Made by a program: the position numbers and the translations under genes. Below are positions 42,449 to 52,522 of a stretch of DNA of 64,000 nucleotides, piece after piece (position 1 is the first letter of the stretch; the number at the start of each line of letters is the position of its first letter). The notes under the pieces are model-generated. The model searched no databases. It was not told the DNA's origin and was given only the letters and a program-made list of their open reading frames with translations. This DNA is from Coleofasciculus sp937127375 (GTDB lineage Bacteria > Cyanobacteriota > Cyanobacteriia > Cyanobacteriales > Coleofasciculaceae), in the NCBI GenBank assembly GCA_040218875.1, contig JAVJQP010000088.1. One strand, 5' to 3'.

Positions 42449-43402
42449 TTAATTGAGTTTTGTCACTAAATTAGATATGAAGTTAAGCAGATTCAATTTA
42501 TGCAAAATTATCTGACGGGCTTCAGCGATCGCGTCCTTGGCTTCATACCAAGCATCCGGGGTTGAGGTTACTTCTTTAATATAAGCGATGCCCTGCTCAT
42601 CTAGCGTCGGTAGCCGCAAAAAGCTTCCGGGTGGCAGTAATTTATCTGCCGCCGAACCGCCGTAGTAAATAGGTAAACACCAGGCTAGTAAAGCATCCCA
42701 GAGTTTTTCGCTGACATACCAATCATTCCCGGCATAGTTTTCGATCGCGAGATTATAGTAGTAAGGTGCCATGCCATGCCATTTGTTTTTCAGGCTACCC
42801 TTTGCCTGCGCCCAGTCGGGTAATCCGCGCCCGTAGAGGTCAAACTCAAACCCGCTCTCTCGTAATGACTTCAAGAAGGCTAACCGTCTACGATGTTCAG
42901 GAGTGCGATCGATTCCAGAGGTGATCCAACTACAAGCGTGTATTTTTTCCGGTGGTATCATTTCATTTAATTCTCGGAAGGAATTCGCGTGATACCAAAT
43001 CGCGGGCATATAATCAGGGGTTGGGGCAAAATCATCGGGTCCAGAAATGTAACCGCAATAGTTTTTCGCGGCTTCATAGTTTGTCTTGTGGTTTTTAACA
43101 ACTTTTTCCAGGGGCGGTTCTCGTAATAAGTAGATTATCCGCTCTTTGGGAACGCCGCGTAACTGGGAGGCTACATCAGGTTTTGAACTCTTTTTTTTGC
43201 GTAAACGTTGCCACCAGGGGAGTTGAGGGCGAGGTTTGGGAAACGAATACTGGTACATGAGCAGAAAATCCGGCTCAGGGGCTTGGGAGAGCATTTGCAT
43301 GTTATCCCAGATTCCACAAGGGTTTGGCGTTTGTTGCCATAGCCAGTCCGCTTGATTAAGCCCTCGATAACTACTTATCATTCCGACAATTTTTCTGCCC
43401 AT
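42449..43402 (-). CDS. GT10 fucosyltransferase-like glycosyltransferase
   Basis: 317 residues. The C-terminal half has the GT10 donor-site block: YNLAIENYAGNDWYVSEKLW followed by DALLAWCLPIYYGG, and IHACSWITSGIDRTPEHRRR precedes it. The N-terminal half is a second Rossmann-like domain. It would transfer fucose or a similar deoxysugar from a GDP-sugar. It is first in the minus-strand run with 41436, 40488 and 39576, all tightly spaced. Confidence 0.82.
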   Translation of the reverse strand: MGRKIVGMISSYRGLNQADWLWQQTPNPCGIWDNMQMLSQAPEPDFLLMYQYSFPKPRPQLPWWQRLRKKKSSKPDVASQLRGVPKERIIYLLREPPLEKVVKNHKTNYEAAKNYCGYISGPDDFAPTPDYMPAIWYHANSFRELNEMIPPEKIHACSWITSGIDRTPEHRRRLAFLKSLRESGFEFDLYGRGLPDWAQAKGSLKNKWHGMAPYYYNLAIENYAGNDWYVSEKLWDALLAWCLPIYYGGSAADKLLPPGSFLRLPTLDEQGIAYIKEVTSTPDAWYEAKDAIAEARQIILHKLNLLNFISNLVTKLN

Positions 43403-43493
43403 GTTTTTTTGTCAGTCTACCGTATCAGTCTTAGCATTTATCCGGTCAGTCAGCCAACTGTAAAAAATTGGGAAATAGATTTTAGGGTTAAAT

Positions 43494-43517
43494 CGGGCGC
43501 ACAGACGTGCGCCCCTA
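43494..43517. repeat. Short palindrome with GGGCGCAC/GTGCGCCC arms
   Basis: GGGCGCAC and GTGCGCCCC flank AGAC; the right end reads CCCCTAC like the other dispersed palindromes. It lies between the GT10-like gene and the fusion gene. Confidence 0.75.
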
Positions 43518-43569
43518 CGGTTTCCGGGCTAATGGTTAATTGATCTTGCTTAGGTGTGCCACACTACTA

Positions 43570-46500
43570 CTACCAAGGACTACCCACCAGGGTTAATGCA
43601 CTCCAGTAGTAGGGATGGGTAAAGTCTTGGTCTCCCAATTTGGCAAGCTCGGGGTTTAAGGGAATCTGTACATCTCCAGCGATTAGCTGTTTTTCCTCTA
43701 ATCGGACTTCACCGTTGAGCATCGCCAGTTGAGCTTGTCGCAGGGCTTCGGCTTTAATCGGCGCTTGTTGCAAATGGTCATAAAAGCTGGTCATGAATCC
43801 TAGCGTCCCTGCATCGCTAACATACCAGAGACTCCCTAAGGCGGACTTTACTCCGGCTTGTATGGCTAATCCAGCAAAGCCTAATTCGGCTTCTCTATCG
43901 CCTAAGGCGGTGCGACAAGCGCTTAGGACTAACAGTTCTGTGGGAGGATTGTTTAATCCCAATTGTCGCAATTGATCTAATCTGAGTTTCTGGTTCCATA
44001 ACTGGATATAGGAGTTAGACGCCTTCCCCGATTGAAACTCGCCGTGAGTGGCTAAGTGGATAATACCAAAGGGTTGAGATGAACGGATTTGCTTGAGATT
44101 TTCTAAGGTAAAGGCTTCGTTAAGAAATGCTTTACCTTGCCACAGAGGACCTGCGATCGCGGATAATTCTAAGGGTACAGCAGGTAAGGGGTTCAAATCC
44201 TGGAAGGTATCAGCGCCCATCGCCAATACACCAACATTCCGAATATCCACATAGCGAGTATCGGTGAGCGATAGACTAGGCATTAAGCCAACGCTGTAGC
44301 GTTCAACCAGAAATCCTTTACCATCATGCAGCGCCGCGACAGGTAAAGAACGCAATCCTGCATCCATGACAAAGGCAAGATTATCAATCTCTTGGGCTTG
44401 TAAGTTTTCTTCTAGGGGAGCAACAAGCCATTGATAAAGTTGTTGTCCTGGCGTGATATAGTCACGGGGAATCCTGACGTTGGTGATGTTGCGGCGAAAT
44501 TCCTGAGCGACTTCTAGCACTTTCCCACGGGTTACTCCAGCGATGCGTCGCCGAATTGGGGGTTCATCGGCAGAGATGATCAACAGTTCTAATTGATCAC
44601 TATCTTGGGGAGTAATTGTAACATGGGGTCCGGAGCGATTGAAGTAGTTATCAAACGCTTCGGTATTATTTGTTTCTAATCCGGTATAGTTGGTGTTTTT
44701 TGAGATTTCAGTTGGCGCAAAGCTGACATAAATGAGTGCGGGTTTTTCCCCAGTTGCCTGTTCAATTTCACTGAGAATTTGACGCGCTTCTGTTTCGCTT
44801 TTGATGGGAGTGCTTAAGCGATTGGATGCGATGGGTTGGACAACCGAGAACGATTCGATTTTCTCTTCTACTTCATTTTGTATTAGAGCAGTTGGCGAAA
44901 TTTCGATTGGTGGTATCGGTGTTGGTGGTATCGGTGTTGGTGGTATCGGCGTTGGTGGTTCATCAACGTTAATACTAACCTGTTGTGGTTCAGAGAAGGA
45001 CACGCGATCGCTCCCTACAATAGTAAAGGCTGAAATATCCCCTATCTCATCCGTTGGCGGAGTATATACCAACACATCATTGACGGAGAGTTCTGTTTCC
45101 GAAGTCACTGGTGTCCCATCTTCTAGCGTTAGCGTTCCGGCAGTGATTTCGCTAATTTGGATCGTGGTATTATCACCATTTTCATCTGCCACTTCTATAT
45201 CTAAATCCGACAATGTAAATGTAATCGATTCGTTGGTTTCTGTCGTCGGCAATTCAGCATTGGCGGTTAAACTTGGGGATTCGTTGACAAAGGTAATCGT
45301 TATATTACCTTGGGAGGAGATATCGTTATCTGGAATCAGAGTACCTGGAGAGGGAAACTGTTGAACAGGCAAAATCGTACTGTTTTCGCCTGCATTAATT
45401 CCACCTGCTGTTCCATTTATACTTGCATCTCCTACCGTAAATAAGTCATTATCAATTCCACCATTATGAGTAATGTCTACTGTACCCGAATCAGTATTTC
45501 CTTGAGTCGAAATCGTGAAGCCCGTTTCAAGTGTTCCCACACCCCTGACTAAACCGTTGGGAATTCCATTGGCAGTGATGCTAACATTACCCCCGATTCC
45601 ATCAGCTAAATTAGAAGTGGCTGAAGTGTCGATACTCTCAAATATGATGTTACTTCCCACTAAGGTTACTGAATTACCTGTTGCTGTTCCGGTTTCCTCT
45701 GAAGCAAAAGAAGATGCCGTTGTCTCAATAGCTCCGGCTTGAATCCCCTCCGCAGCATTTACGTTAACTTCACCTCCCGTTGCCACACCAGCAACACCAC
45801 TCTCTTCATCAAAAGCCGAAGACAATGCAGAAGAATTAATGGCATTGGTATTGATAGAACCAGCTTCAGAAGTTAAGCTCACTAATCCCCCACTAGCAGA
45901 ACCAGAAGTCCCAAAAGATTCACTAAAAGACGAAGCTGAAGTATTAATTATGCCTGTAACAGCGATATCGCTTCCGGCTTCAATAGTTACTGAGCTACCT
46001 ATACTATTCAGTTCACCGTCACTGCTACCTGAGGTATTAATTCCATCAGTGGCGATCGTGCCAGCAGCAACTAAGTTTACAGCACCCCCTTGGGAATTGT
46101 CATCTCCTATGCTGAACGCTTCTTGATTAGTGGAAAATGTATTAATTTCGCCCGTTTCAATCCTTCCTCCTGCTTCTAAGTTGACTGCCCCTCCTTCAGA
46201 ACCATACTCGTTATTCCCTTCAAAAAATGAATTAATCGCACCAGTAATAATATCGCCGTCCGAGGTCAAGATAACAGATCCACCTGTGGCAGAGACAAAA
46301 CCCGCCCATGTTGAACTCGAATTAATTTCTCCTGTCGTAATCCCTCCAGGGGCAGACAAATTTATCGCCCCTCCATCTGTAAAAGTTGAGCTAGAGTCGA
46401 GAGTTATTCCAGTGGTATCAATAGCCCCACTATTACTTGTAAACTCAATGCTACCGCCTGCTGTGCTAATGTCAGCATTAACATCAATGTTATTCTCAGC

Positions 46501-48831
46501 TTGTAAGAACAAGTTTAGGACATAAATATCACTGGTATTACTGATGGGAGCATTTACGATAATATCATTATCAGCTTCTAACCTTAACGTTGTATCCACA
46601 GCATTCAAAGAGATATCAAGGGCAGCGTCTACTGTAATAGTGCCTTCCTGATTTCCTTCATTTCCTTCCTCTCCTGCTGTCGTAATCGTGACATCAGTGC
46701 CGCCATTGAGAGCATTTACGATATCATTGACATTGATTTGAGATTCAGCAGAAGGCGTAAAAATTCCACCCGTAAAAGTACCAGTAGGAGCATCATCTGT
46801 AATGGTGACATTCCAAGGATCAAGTAACCAACTCCCAGGTAAACCATTAGCGGCACTAGTATTTACTGTTCCACCAATAGATTCCAACACGTTTTCCCCG
46901 GATGTCTCTACAAAACCACCATTCCCACTTTCTGTCCCTCCTCGCGCTGTGATTGTCCCAGAAAAGCGGGTAAAATCATCTGACCAAACAATAACACGTC
47001 CACCATTCCCATTAAAGTTAGCATCAGCATTAATAGTTACTTGATTACCAACTACCGTGGTGTCAGCAGTTGGAACTGTACCTTGTCCTTTATACTCGCC
47101 CCCAACTCGGATTTCACCCCCACCTGTGTCACCCGAAACATTAATTTGGGCTTGATCGACTAAACCGATAACCGTTCCGAAAATATCTACATTTCCACCA
47201 ACTGAGTCAGCGGAAGCATCCACTATTCCCGATACAATTGCGGTTCCTAGTTGCTGAGGAATTACCGTACCTGCGGTAGTTTGTACCGTGTTATCTTCAT
47301 TAACCGTTAAACCCGTTTCCTCATTACTCCCGGTGAGTAATTCTGGCAACAGTAATGGTGTGATAGAGTTAGGGTTATTTGTGGATACTTCCAAACTTAA
47401 CACTTGTCCTGTTTGCGTCAGACGCAAACGGCTGGTTCCAGGAACTGCCGCAATGGTAATTGTGCCACCAGTCGCTTCCATTGTCCCTGTATTGATCACA
47501 TTTCCCCCAACTAGGGAGAGTGTCTGCCCTTCGGATACAACTAAATTGCCTGCATTAACGATACTTCCAGGCTGTGAAGTGGCAAACTCAAAGGCATTGG
47601 GATTACCGACAAGGTTGATATAATTATTTGAACCGACAGCGTTAAACCAACCCCCATCGAAACCAATTCCTGTAGCCGTTGTTGCCGTAAAATCAGCCGG
47701 AACATTCAGACTAGCGTTAGCCCCAAATACGATACCCGAAGGATTCATTAAAAATAAATTGGAGTTACCGCCTGTGACTTGAATTAAACCATTAATGATT
47801 GAAGGATATCCGCCATTGACTCGCCCTAGTATGTTTTGGATCGAGGGTTGAGAAATAAAGTTGGCAATTTGTTCGCTGTCTAGTCCAAATTGACTAAAAT
47901 TGTGGAAAAGATTGGTTCCATCTCCGGATAATGTACCGCCTGTGATATTGATCTGATCACCTATTGGTGTAACCTGAGTTTCTGTACCATCTGCTGCTGG
48001 TGTAATTTGTGCCTGTGCTGGCATACCATTGATAGCGGCGATGAGGGGAAGTGCCGCGAATGATAGGATCTGTTTCAACACTTTACGAATTGGACGGGTA
48101 CAGGGAGGCTTTACAGATGAATCGGATCGGTTGATTGAACTGCGGCGTGCGATCGCCCAAGCAACAGCTTTACTGGCTTGCAGACGTTGCTCAATGGAGT
48201 GCTGATAACATATACTTGCTGAATGATTGCGATAATAATAGAGCGGTTTTTTAATGTGGTATACTTCTGTTAGTTCAGAAAGTCGTAAGGATAAATCGTA
48301 ATCTTCAACATAGTAAAATAACTCATCAATTCCTCCCACTTGGTTATAAACAGAACGACGGATTAACCGGAAGTGAAAGGTCATGAATTTTTGTAGCATC
48401 CCTTCTTTAGAGTAGGGAATACGACACCGACTGCCATAACCTGTCACGTTACCACTTTCATTGATTACCTGGTAGTCGGTGTAAACCATCCCTACGTCTG
48501 GCTGAGTATCCAGAATTGCCGCTGTTTCCGCCAATGCAGAGGGTGCTAATCTGTCATCACTATCTACCCAACCAATATAGGAACCTGTGGTTTGGGCGAT
48601 CGCACGTTTCAGGGAAATACCTCGTCCTTGATGTTCAGCCGCGATAACCCGGACTCGTGGATCACGTTTAGCATAGTCTTGGGCTATCGCAACCGATCCA
48701 TCTGTTGACCCGTCATCCCACACAATTAACTCAAAATCTCCCCCGGTTTGTGCCAGTATGCTGTCAATCGCTGCACCGAGGTAACGTTCTCGGTTGTAGG
48801 TAGTGATGACAAGAGAAATAGCGGTAGTCAT
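43570..48831 (-). CDS. GT2 glycosyltransferase fused to TPS/FHA exoprotein with CHAT protease
   Basis: 1753 residues in one open frame. Residues 1-230 are a GT-A GT2 transferase (LVITTYNRERYLGAAIDSIL, WVDSDDRLAPSAL). Residues 251-275 are a perfect signal peptide (VLKQILSFAALPLIAAINGM, cleavage PAQAQ-IT), then a filamentous-haemagglutinin N-domain (GRVNGGYPSIINGLIQVTGG, LFLMNPSGIVFG). Long beta-helical repeats follow, a PPTPIPPTPIPP linker, and a CHAT caspase-like domain with HLATHGEF (His1596) and VLSACRTA (Cys1639). Such exoproteins normally start at the signal peptide; GTG at 48081 would do that. So this is either a true fusion or two genes that share a frame. No TpsB transporter is in the window. 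Confidence 0.85.
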   Translation of the reverse strand: MTTAISLVITTYNRERYLGAAIDSILAQTGGDFELIVWDDGSTDGSVAIAQDYAKRDPRVRVIAAEHQGRGISLKRAIAQTTGSYIGWVDSDDRLAPSALAETAAILDTQPDVGMVYTDYQVINESGNVTGYGSRCRIPYSKEGMLQKFMTFHFRLIRRSVYNQVGGIDELFYYVEDYDLSLRLSELTEVYHIKKPLYYYRNHSASICYQHSIEQRLQASKAVAWAIARRSSINRSDSSVKPPCTRPIRKVLKQILSFAALPLIAAINGMPAQAQITPAADGTETQVTPIGDQINITGGTLSGDGTNLFHNFSQFGLDSEQIANFISQPSIQNILGRVNGGYPSIINGLIQVTGGNSNLFLMNPSGIVFGANASLNVPADFTATTATGIGFDGGWFNAVGSNNYINLVGNPNAFEFATSQPGSIVNAGNLVVSEGQTLSLVGGNVINTGTMEATGGTITIAAVPGTSRLRLTQTGQVLSLEVSTNNPNSITPLLLPELLTGSNEETGLTVNEDNTVQTTAGTVIPQQLGTAIVSGIVDASADSVGGNVDIFGTVIGLVDQAQINVSGDTGGGEIRVGGEYKGQGTVPTADTTVVGNQVTINADANFNGNGGRVIVWSDDFTRFSGTITARGGTESGNGGFVETSGENVLESIGGTVNTSAANGLPGSWLLDPWNVTITDDAPTGTFTGGIFTPSAESQINVNDIVNALNGGTDVTITTAGEEGNEGNQEGTITVDAALDISLNAVDTTLRLEADNDIIVNAPISNTSDIYVLNLFLQAENNIDVNADISTAGGSIEFTSNSGAIDTTGITLDSSSTFTDGGAINLSAPGGITTGEINSSSTWAGFVSATGGSVILTSDGDIITGAINSFFEGNNEYGSEGGAVNLEAGGRIETGEINTFSTNQEAFSIGDDNSQGGAVNLVAAGTIATDGINTSGSSDGELNSIGSSVTIEAGSDIAVTGIINTSASSFSESFGTSGSASGGLVSLTSEAGSINTNAINSSALSSAFDEESGVAGVATGGEVNVNAAEGIQAGAIETTASSFASEETGTATGNSVTLVGSNIIFESIDTSATSNLADGIGGNVSITANGIPNGLVRGVGTLETGFTISTQGNTDSGTVDITHNGGIDNDLFTVGDASINGTAGGINAGENSTILPVQQFPSPGTLIPDNDISSQGNITITFVNESPSLTANAELPTTETNESITFTLSDLDIEVADENGDNTTIQISEITAGTLTLEDGTPVTSETELSVNDVLVYTPPTDEIGDISAFTIVGSDRVSFSEPQQVSINVDEPPTPIPPTPIPPTPIPPIEISPTALIQNEVEEKIESFSVVQPIASNRLSTPIKSETEARQILSEIEQATGEKPALIYVSFAPTEISKNTNYTGLETNNTEAFDNYFNRSGPHVTITPQDSDQLELLIISADEPPIRRRIAGVTRGKVLEVAQEFRRNITNVRIPRDYITPGQQLYQWLVAPLEENLQAQEIDNLAFVMDAGLRSLPVAALHDGKGFLVERYSVGLMPSLSLTDTRYVDIRNVGVLAMGADTFQDLNPLPAVPLELSAIAGPLWQGKAFLNEAFTLENLKQIRSSQPFGIIHLATHGEFQSGKASNSYIQLWNQKLRLDQLRQLGLNNPPTELLVLSACRTALGDREAELGFAGLAIQAGVKSALGSLWYVSDAGTLGFMTSFYDHLQQAPIKAEALRQAQLAMLNGEVRLEEKQLIAGDVQIPLNPELAKLGDQDFTHPYYWSALTLVGSPW

Positions 48832-49086
48832 AGCATCCTCCGGAAAGGTGATTTTTGGGTTCTTGATGCGTGGATCATCAAACGGTGGAAAAACTGAGAT
48901 CGGCTGGTGCGATCGCGGATTTGACCTTACTCTCTATCGTAGTCGAGGGATTGGCGATCGGCTAATTTTAGAAATTAAATGATACAGTTCAACCTGATAT
49001 CTATAAGGGCACGACAATGCCATGCCCCTACAGCTATTTATCAGGTTTTAAATCAGCGATATTCAAGGTCAGATTTAACCAGTTGC

Positions 49087-49677
49087 TCAAACTTTCACTT
49101 CATCGGCAAAACTAGCCCGACGGACAAAGTAAAAGGGACCAGCAATGGAACCCCAAATATGTTCATCGGTTACGGGATCGCGTCCCCTATCTAAACTGAT
49201 AAACTGATTTTCGTTAATTTCAAACGTGCTGTCCAAATAAGTTTCTTTTCCTTTGCGGAAAACCTTACAGGCTTTGCCCGGTTCAACGTGTCCCTGAAAG
49301 CTTTTGCCTGTCCATTCGACAATCATATTACAACCAGGAAGTTTATCTAGCTGATCGGTGGTTAGGGTTTGCAGGCGGTTAAGATCACGAGATGCGCCGT
49401 AAAATTTTTCTGGCTCTTTAACGGTGTAATTTTCAATTTCAATATGATCCCCAACAACCATTAATTTCAACACCCGTAAGCGGTAAGGGACGTTGAGAAG
49501 ATAGTCATACGCTTGTTCTACAAAGAAACTGACGCCATCTAAGAGTGACGTGGGGAGGGGACGCATAAATACCCGGATATGGGCGTAAAAGGGCGGATTG
49601 TCAAAGGCTTGTTGTTGGTTAGTAAAGTCAGCCGCCATCCAACGGGCTAATGTGGCAATGTCAGTAGAATGAGTCAT
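49087..49677 (-). CDS. cpcT: CpcT/CpeT phycobiliprotein chromophore lyase
   Basis: 196 residues. The N-terminus STDIATLARWMAADFTNQQQ and the block PPFYAHIRVFMRPLP are characteristic of CpcT, which attaches phycocyanobilin to Cys-153 of the phycocyanin beta subunit (known from Synechococcus 7002). Central and C-terminal blocks LPGCNMIVEW and FRKGKETYLDSTFEIN are normal. It is cytoplasmic. No cpc operon adjoins it, as is usual for this lyase. Confidence 0.92.
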   Translation of the reverse strand: MTHSTDIATLARWMAADFTNQQQAFDNPPFYAHIRVFMRPLPTSLLDGVSFFVEQAYDYLLNVPYRLRVLKLMVVGDHIEIENYTVKEPEKFYGASRDLNRLQTLTTDQLDKLPGCNMIVEWTGKSFQGHVEPGKACKVFRKGKETYLDSTFEINENQFISLDRGRDPVTDEHIWGSIAGPFYFVRRASFADEVKV

Positions 49678-49782
49678 TATTAACGATCTTTTAATCGAAA
49701 TATTGGATCTGGATCAATATTAAATTGATTTTATTCCCAATAACAGAGGCATTCACGTCTTGATTGCTGTAGCCTAGTAGAG

Positions 49783-51132
49783 TTGAGCGGTGAGCAAACC
49801 TCTGTGGATGCAATTCTAGAGCAAGCCAAAGATCTGAAACAAGCCCTAACGAACTTCGTACTCGAAGCCGACGGAGAGTTAGCCGTCGCCTTAGAAAGCT
49901 ATGCGGCTGATCAGTTGATGCGAGAATCCTACGATATCAACCAGCGCAACTTGGTTATTGATACCTTCTTAACTGAGGGTGAAGTAGACAATCAGACACC
50001 GTTGGATCTGTTCCTAGAACACCATCCCAATTTAACAGCCAGCGATCGCACGTTGTTAAACCGCTGGCGAGATAGCTTTATTGGCTTGTTTGAACTTACC
50101 CATATCCTCCCCGATGGCTTTGAACTGAAAAATTGGCTCACCGATAAGCATTACACCGTCAAACCGACTCATCCCACTACCATAGAACAGATGCAGAGGT
50201 TTAAGGTTGGGGAAATCTTACTCACTCGCCTCGCCCCTGTCACCGATACCTACTGGATGATTTTAAGTCCCATTCTTGCCAAAGGGCGCTTGAGTCAGCC
50301 CAAGCTAGCCGTAGCCATTGGGGAATTCAAGAACAACTACAAAAATGCCCTTTACCGTGATGCGCCGGAACTGTTAGAACAGGCTTGGGACTCTGTAGCG
50401 ACTTATCATCAGTCATTTGTAGACTTTTTTGGACGCGATCGCATTACCCTCCCTGGATACCAACTCAATCAAAAATTGGCTCAACTGCGGGATAAAATGA
50501 CCCAAGAACGTCTAGCGGCGGCTGGGATTGATCCGTCGAAATCCCTGACAGAGATGATCCAAGATTCAGGTACGGATGAGGAGGAAATCAAATCAGCAGC
50601 GGTGGAAGCGGGTGCAGACGCCACAGCCGTTAGCAATATGTTGGATAACTCCACTAACTCTCCCATGGTGACGCCTAAGGTGGATTTACCGGACGATATC
50701 CGCAACGCTGAACAGGTGACTGTTTTTTCTCATCCCCGTTGGGGTCAGATGTTTCTTCCCAGTTACTCTAAGTTTCAGGACATGCTAGCATCCGACGACT
50801 GGCAAACTTATCCCAATGCTGAACAACGAGTCCACAAATACTTAAATGATCCTCAGATTAACTTGTTTATCTGGCAACAGCTAGCCGAGGAATATCCCAC
50901 TCAACTGGAGACGGTATTACAAACAGTGTTAGATCGTCGAGATTTTAATCTCCAGCAGGATTTAGAACCCACACTTCACCAAGAGTTTCATAAACCCCTA
51001 GAACCGGAACTCCCAGAAATTGCTAGCGTTCCCCTGCATTTGCACAATCTGTTTGAGTCGGCTGTCGCTGAGGTTCACAAATCCAAGTCTAAAGGTAAGC
51101 GGAAAAAGAAAGCCGCCAAAGGCTTCCAATAA
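49783..51132 (+). CDS. Conserved cyanobacterial protein of unknown function
   Basis: 449 residues. No signal or membrane segment. The N-terminal 250 residues are helical with several aromatic motifs (RWRDSFIGLFELTHILPDGF, FKVGEILLTRLAPVTDTYWM). An acidic, low-complexity linker (about 262-300) and a second helical region follow, with a very basic tail KSKSKGKRKKKAAKG that could bind RNA or DNA. The start is TTG at 49783; V8 (GTG 49804) is an alternative. It is divergent from cpcT, with about 105 bp shared promoter region. Confidence 0.78.
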   Translation: MSGEQTSVDAILEQAKDLKQALTNFVLEADGELAVALESYAADQLMRESYDINQRNLVIDTFLTEGEVDNQTPLDLFLEHHPNLTASDRTLLNRWRDSFIGLFELTHILPDGFELKNWLTDKHYTVKPTHPTTIEQMQRFKVGEILLTRLAPVTDTYWMILSPILAKGRLSQPKLAVAIGEFKNNYKNALYRDAPELLEQAWDSVATYHQSFVDFFGRDRITLPGYQLNQKLAQLRDKMTQERLAAAGIDPSKSLTEMIQDSGTDEEEIKSAAVEAGADATAVSNMLDNSTNSPMVTPKVDLPDDIRNAEQVTVFSHPRWGQMFLPSYSKFQDMLASDDWQTYPNAEQRVHKYLNDPQINLFIWQQLAEEYPTQLETVLQTVLDRRDFNLQQDLEPTLHQEFHKPLEPELPEIASVPLHLHNLFESAVAEVHKSKSKGKRKKKAAKGFQ

Positions 51133-51182
51133 TCCCTTGGGTAGGTTAGGATAGGGCAAATTATCTACGAATATCTCTATCG

Positions 51183-51440
51183 ATGGATAGAAAAATCATT
51201 CGCCTTTGCCTATTTATCGTGAGTTGTAGTGCGGTGGGACTTGTTGTGGGAGGAACTGCTGCTCAAGCTGAACTGAATCAGTGTTTAGGAATCGCGACAC
51301 CGACCGATGATTGCTTGTTGCAAGATCCCATGGTTAAAACTGTCGAAGGAATGGGAATAGGTTTATTAGCAGGCGTTGGTGCTTCGGTTGGCGCAGCTTG
51401 GCAGATTTGGCAAAATAAGTCAGTTGGTGGGGACAAGTAA
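51183..51440 (+). CDS. Small exported or membrane protein
   Basis: 85 residues: a signal-type segment (LCLFIVSCSAVGLVVGGTAA, then QAE), a short Cys-containing loop (NQCLGIATPTDDCLLQDP) and one Gly-rich membrane helix (GMGIGLLAGVGASVGAAW). Two Cys may form a disulfide outside. It is 50 bp from the preceding gene on the same strand. No known family. Confidence 0.65.
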   Translation: MDRKIIRLCLFIVSCSAVGLVVGGTAAQAELNQCLGIATPTDDCLLQDPMVKTVEGMGIGLLAGVGASVGAAWQIWQNKSVGGDK

Positions 51441-51921
51441 CGTTAATGGTTATTTGTTATTCGTCATTTGTCATTTGTCAGGGTTGAGCGGTAACAACTG
51501 CATAATTTCCATGCACATCAGTTTATTTATTAGTGCGGTGCGTCTTTTACCCCATCCGTGTCAACTTAAGCTCAACCCCTCACCAGAAGCCCCTCTCCCA
51601 ACCCCCCTCGTTCCCTCTCCCAACCCCCCTCGTTCCCCCCTGCGAGGAGGGATGACTAAGGATGCTTCGCTTTTATGGCAGGGGAGAGGGGAGTAAGAGA
51701 ATCCGATCCCTTTTCTCCCCACGGACCGGAGTTGGGGTTAGGGGATGAGGGGGAAAATGTCGAGAAGTAGATAGACACAGCTTAAAACCTTGCCAGCATT
51801 GGTTTTCTACCTTAAGTTGTCACCAATGCTTTTACTCCTACCCCTATAAAATAGGCAAAAAGCAGATATTAACCTTACAGTCTTCTGCCTTCTGCCTTTT
51901 GCCTTCTATCTTATTTTTTGA
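51441..51921. other. Intergenic region with low-complexity repeats
   Basis: It contains TTTGTCATTTGTCA repeat (51455-51480) and a CCCAACCCCCCTCGTTCCC duplicate (51597-51640). A short plus-strand frame crosses these repeats and is not a gene. Confidence 0.45.
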
Positions 51922-52197
51922 TTAGGCGGATTTCTGAGTGACTAAACCCCAGATAAAGATCAACAGCAAGGCACCGAGAACGGCAAAGATAATACTGCCA
52001 ATACTCAGAGCGCCTGACGCGGCGGCGGCGGCTCCGGACGAGCCTAACAAGAGTTTACCCAGAAACCCTCCGACTAAAGCACCGAGAATCCCTAAGCCAA
52101 TGGTGGCAAAGATTCCGCCCCCTTGGTGTCCGGGATAAATCAGTTTAGCGATCGCGCCTGCAATTAGACCTAATACGAGCCAAGCAATAATATTCAT
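51922..52197 (-). CDS. GlsB/YeaQ/YmgE-family stress membrane protein
   Basis: 91 residues, three membrane segments and many Gly/Ala residues. The N-terminus MNIIAWLVLGLIAGAIAKLI and the loop PGHQGGGIFATIGLGILGAL are characteristic of the transglycosylase-associated protein family (YeaQ/YmgE/GlsB). It is linked to envelope stress in other bacteria. AGGAG precedes the start. Confidence 0.88.
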   Translation of the reverse strand: MNIIAWLVLGLIAGAIAKLIYPGHQGGGIFATIGLGILGALVGGFLGKLLLGSSGAAAAASGALSIGSIIFAVLGALLLIFIWGLVTQKSA

Positions 52198-52344
52198 AGA
52201 ATTCTCTCCTTAATGTAATGTTTATTGTGTCTATGTGTCTATGTCTCTATTAGGTTCAGCCTATCAATTCCCTCTAACTCCTCGCTTCTATCTAATTAAA
52301 TAAATTAACTCTGTCTAAATCAGTATTTATGATTATCCGAAGAT

Positions 52345-52372
52345 GTAGAGACGTAGCATGCTACGTCTCTAC
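52345..52372. repeat. 28-bp palindrome, variant of the GTAGAGACGTTGCA element
   Basis: Arms GTAGAGACGTAGCA and TGCTACGTCTCTAC. Compared with the copies at 4527, 57990 and 62225, one T-to-A change in the left arm is matched by A-to-T in the right arm, so the pairing is retained. Confidence 0.95.
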
Positions 52373-52395
52373 ATTCAAAGATATAACTTTTCCTC

Positions 52396-52489
52396 CTCCT
52401 GCTCCCCCTGCTTCCCCTGCTTCCCCTGCTTCCCCTGCTTCCCCTGCTTCCCCTGCTTCCCCTGCTTGCTTCCCTTGCTCCCCCTGCTT
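52396..52489. repeat. CTTCCCCTG 9-bp microsatellite
   Basis: Around eight copies of CTTCCCCTG, with degenerate units at both ends. The same unit forms the array at 59362-59419. It sits downstream of the minus-strand PEP-CTERM gene, so on the coding strand it is a purine-rich array just past the stop. Confidence 0.9.
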
Positions 52490-52522
52490 TTCCTATCTAC
52501 TATGTTTGAGCGCAACTCGGTA

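Noticed and set aside
45515..46525. Several long plus-strand frames opposite the fusion gene
   Set aside because: They are antisense shadows of the Ser/Thr/Ala-rich beta-helical repeats; composition mirrors the coding strand.
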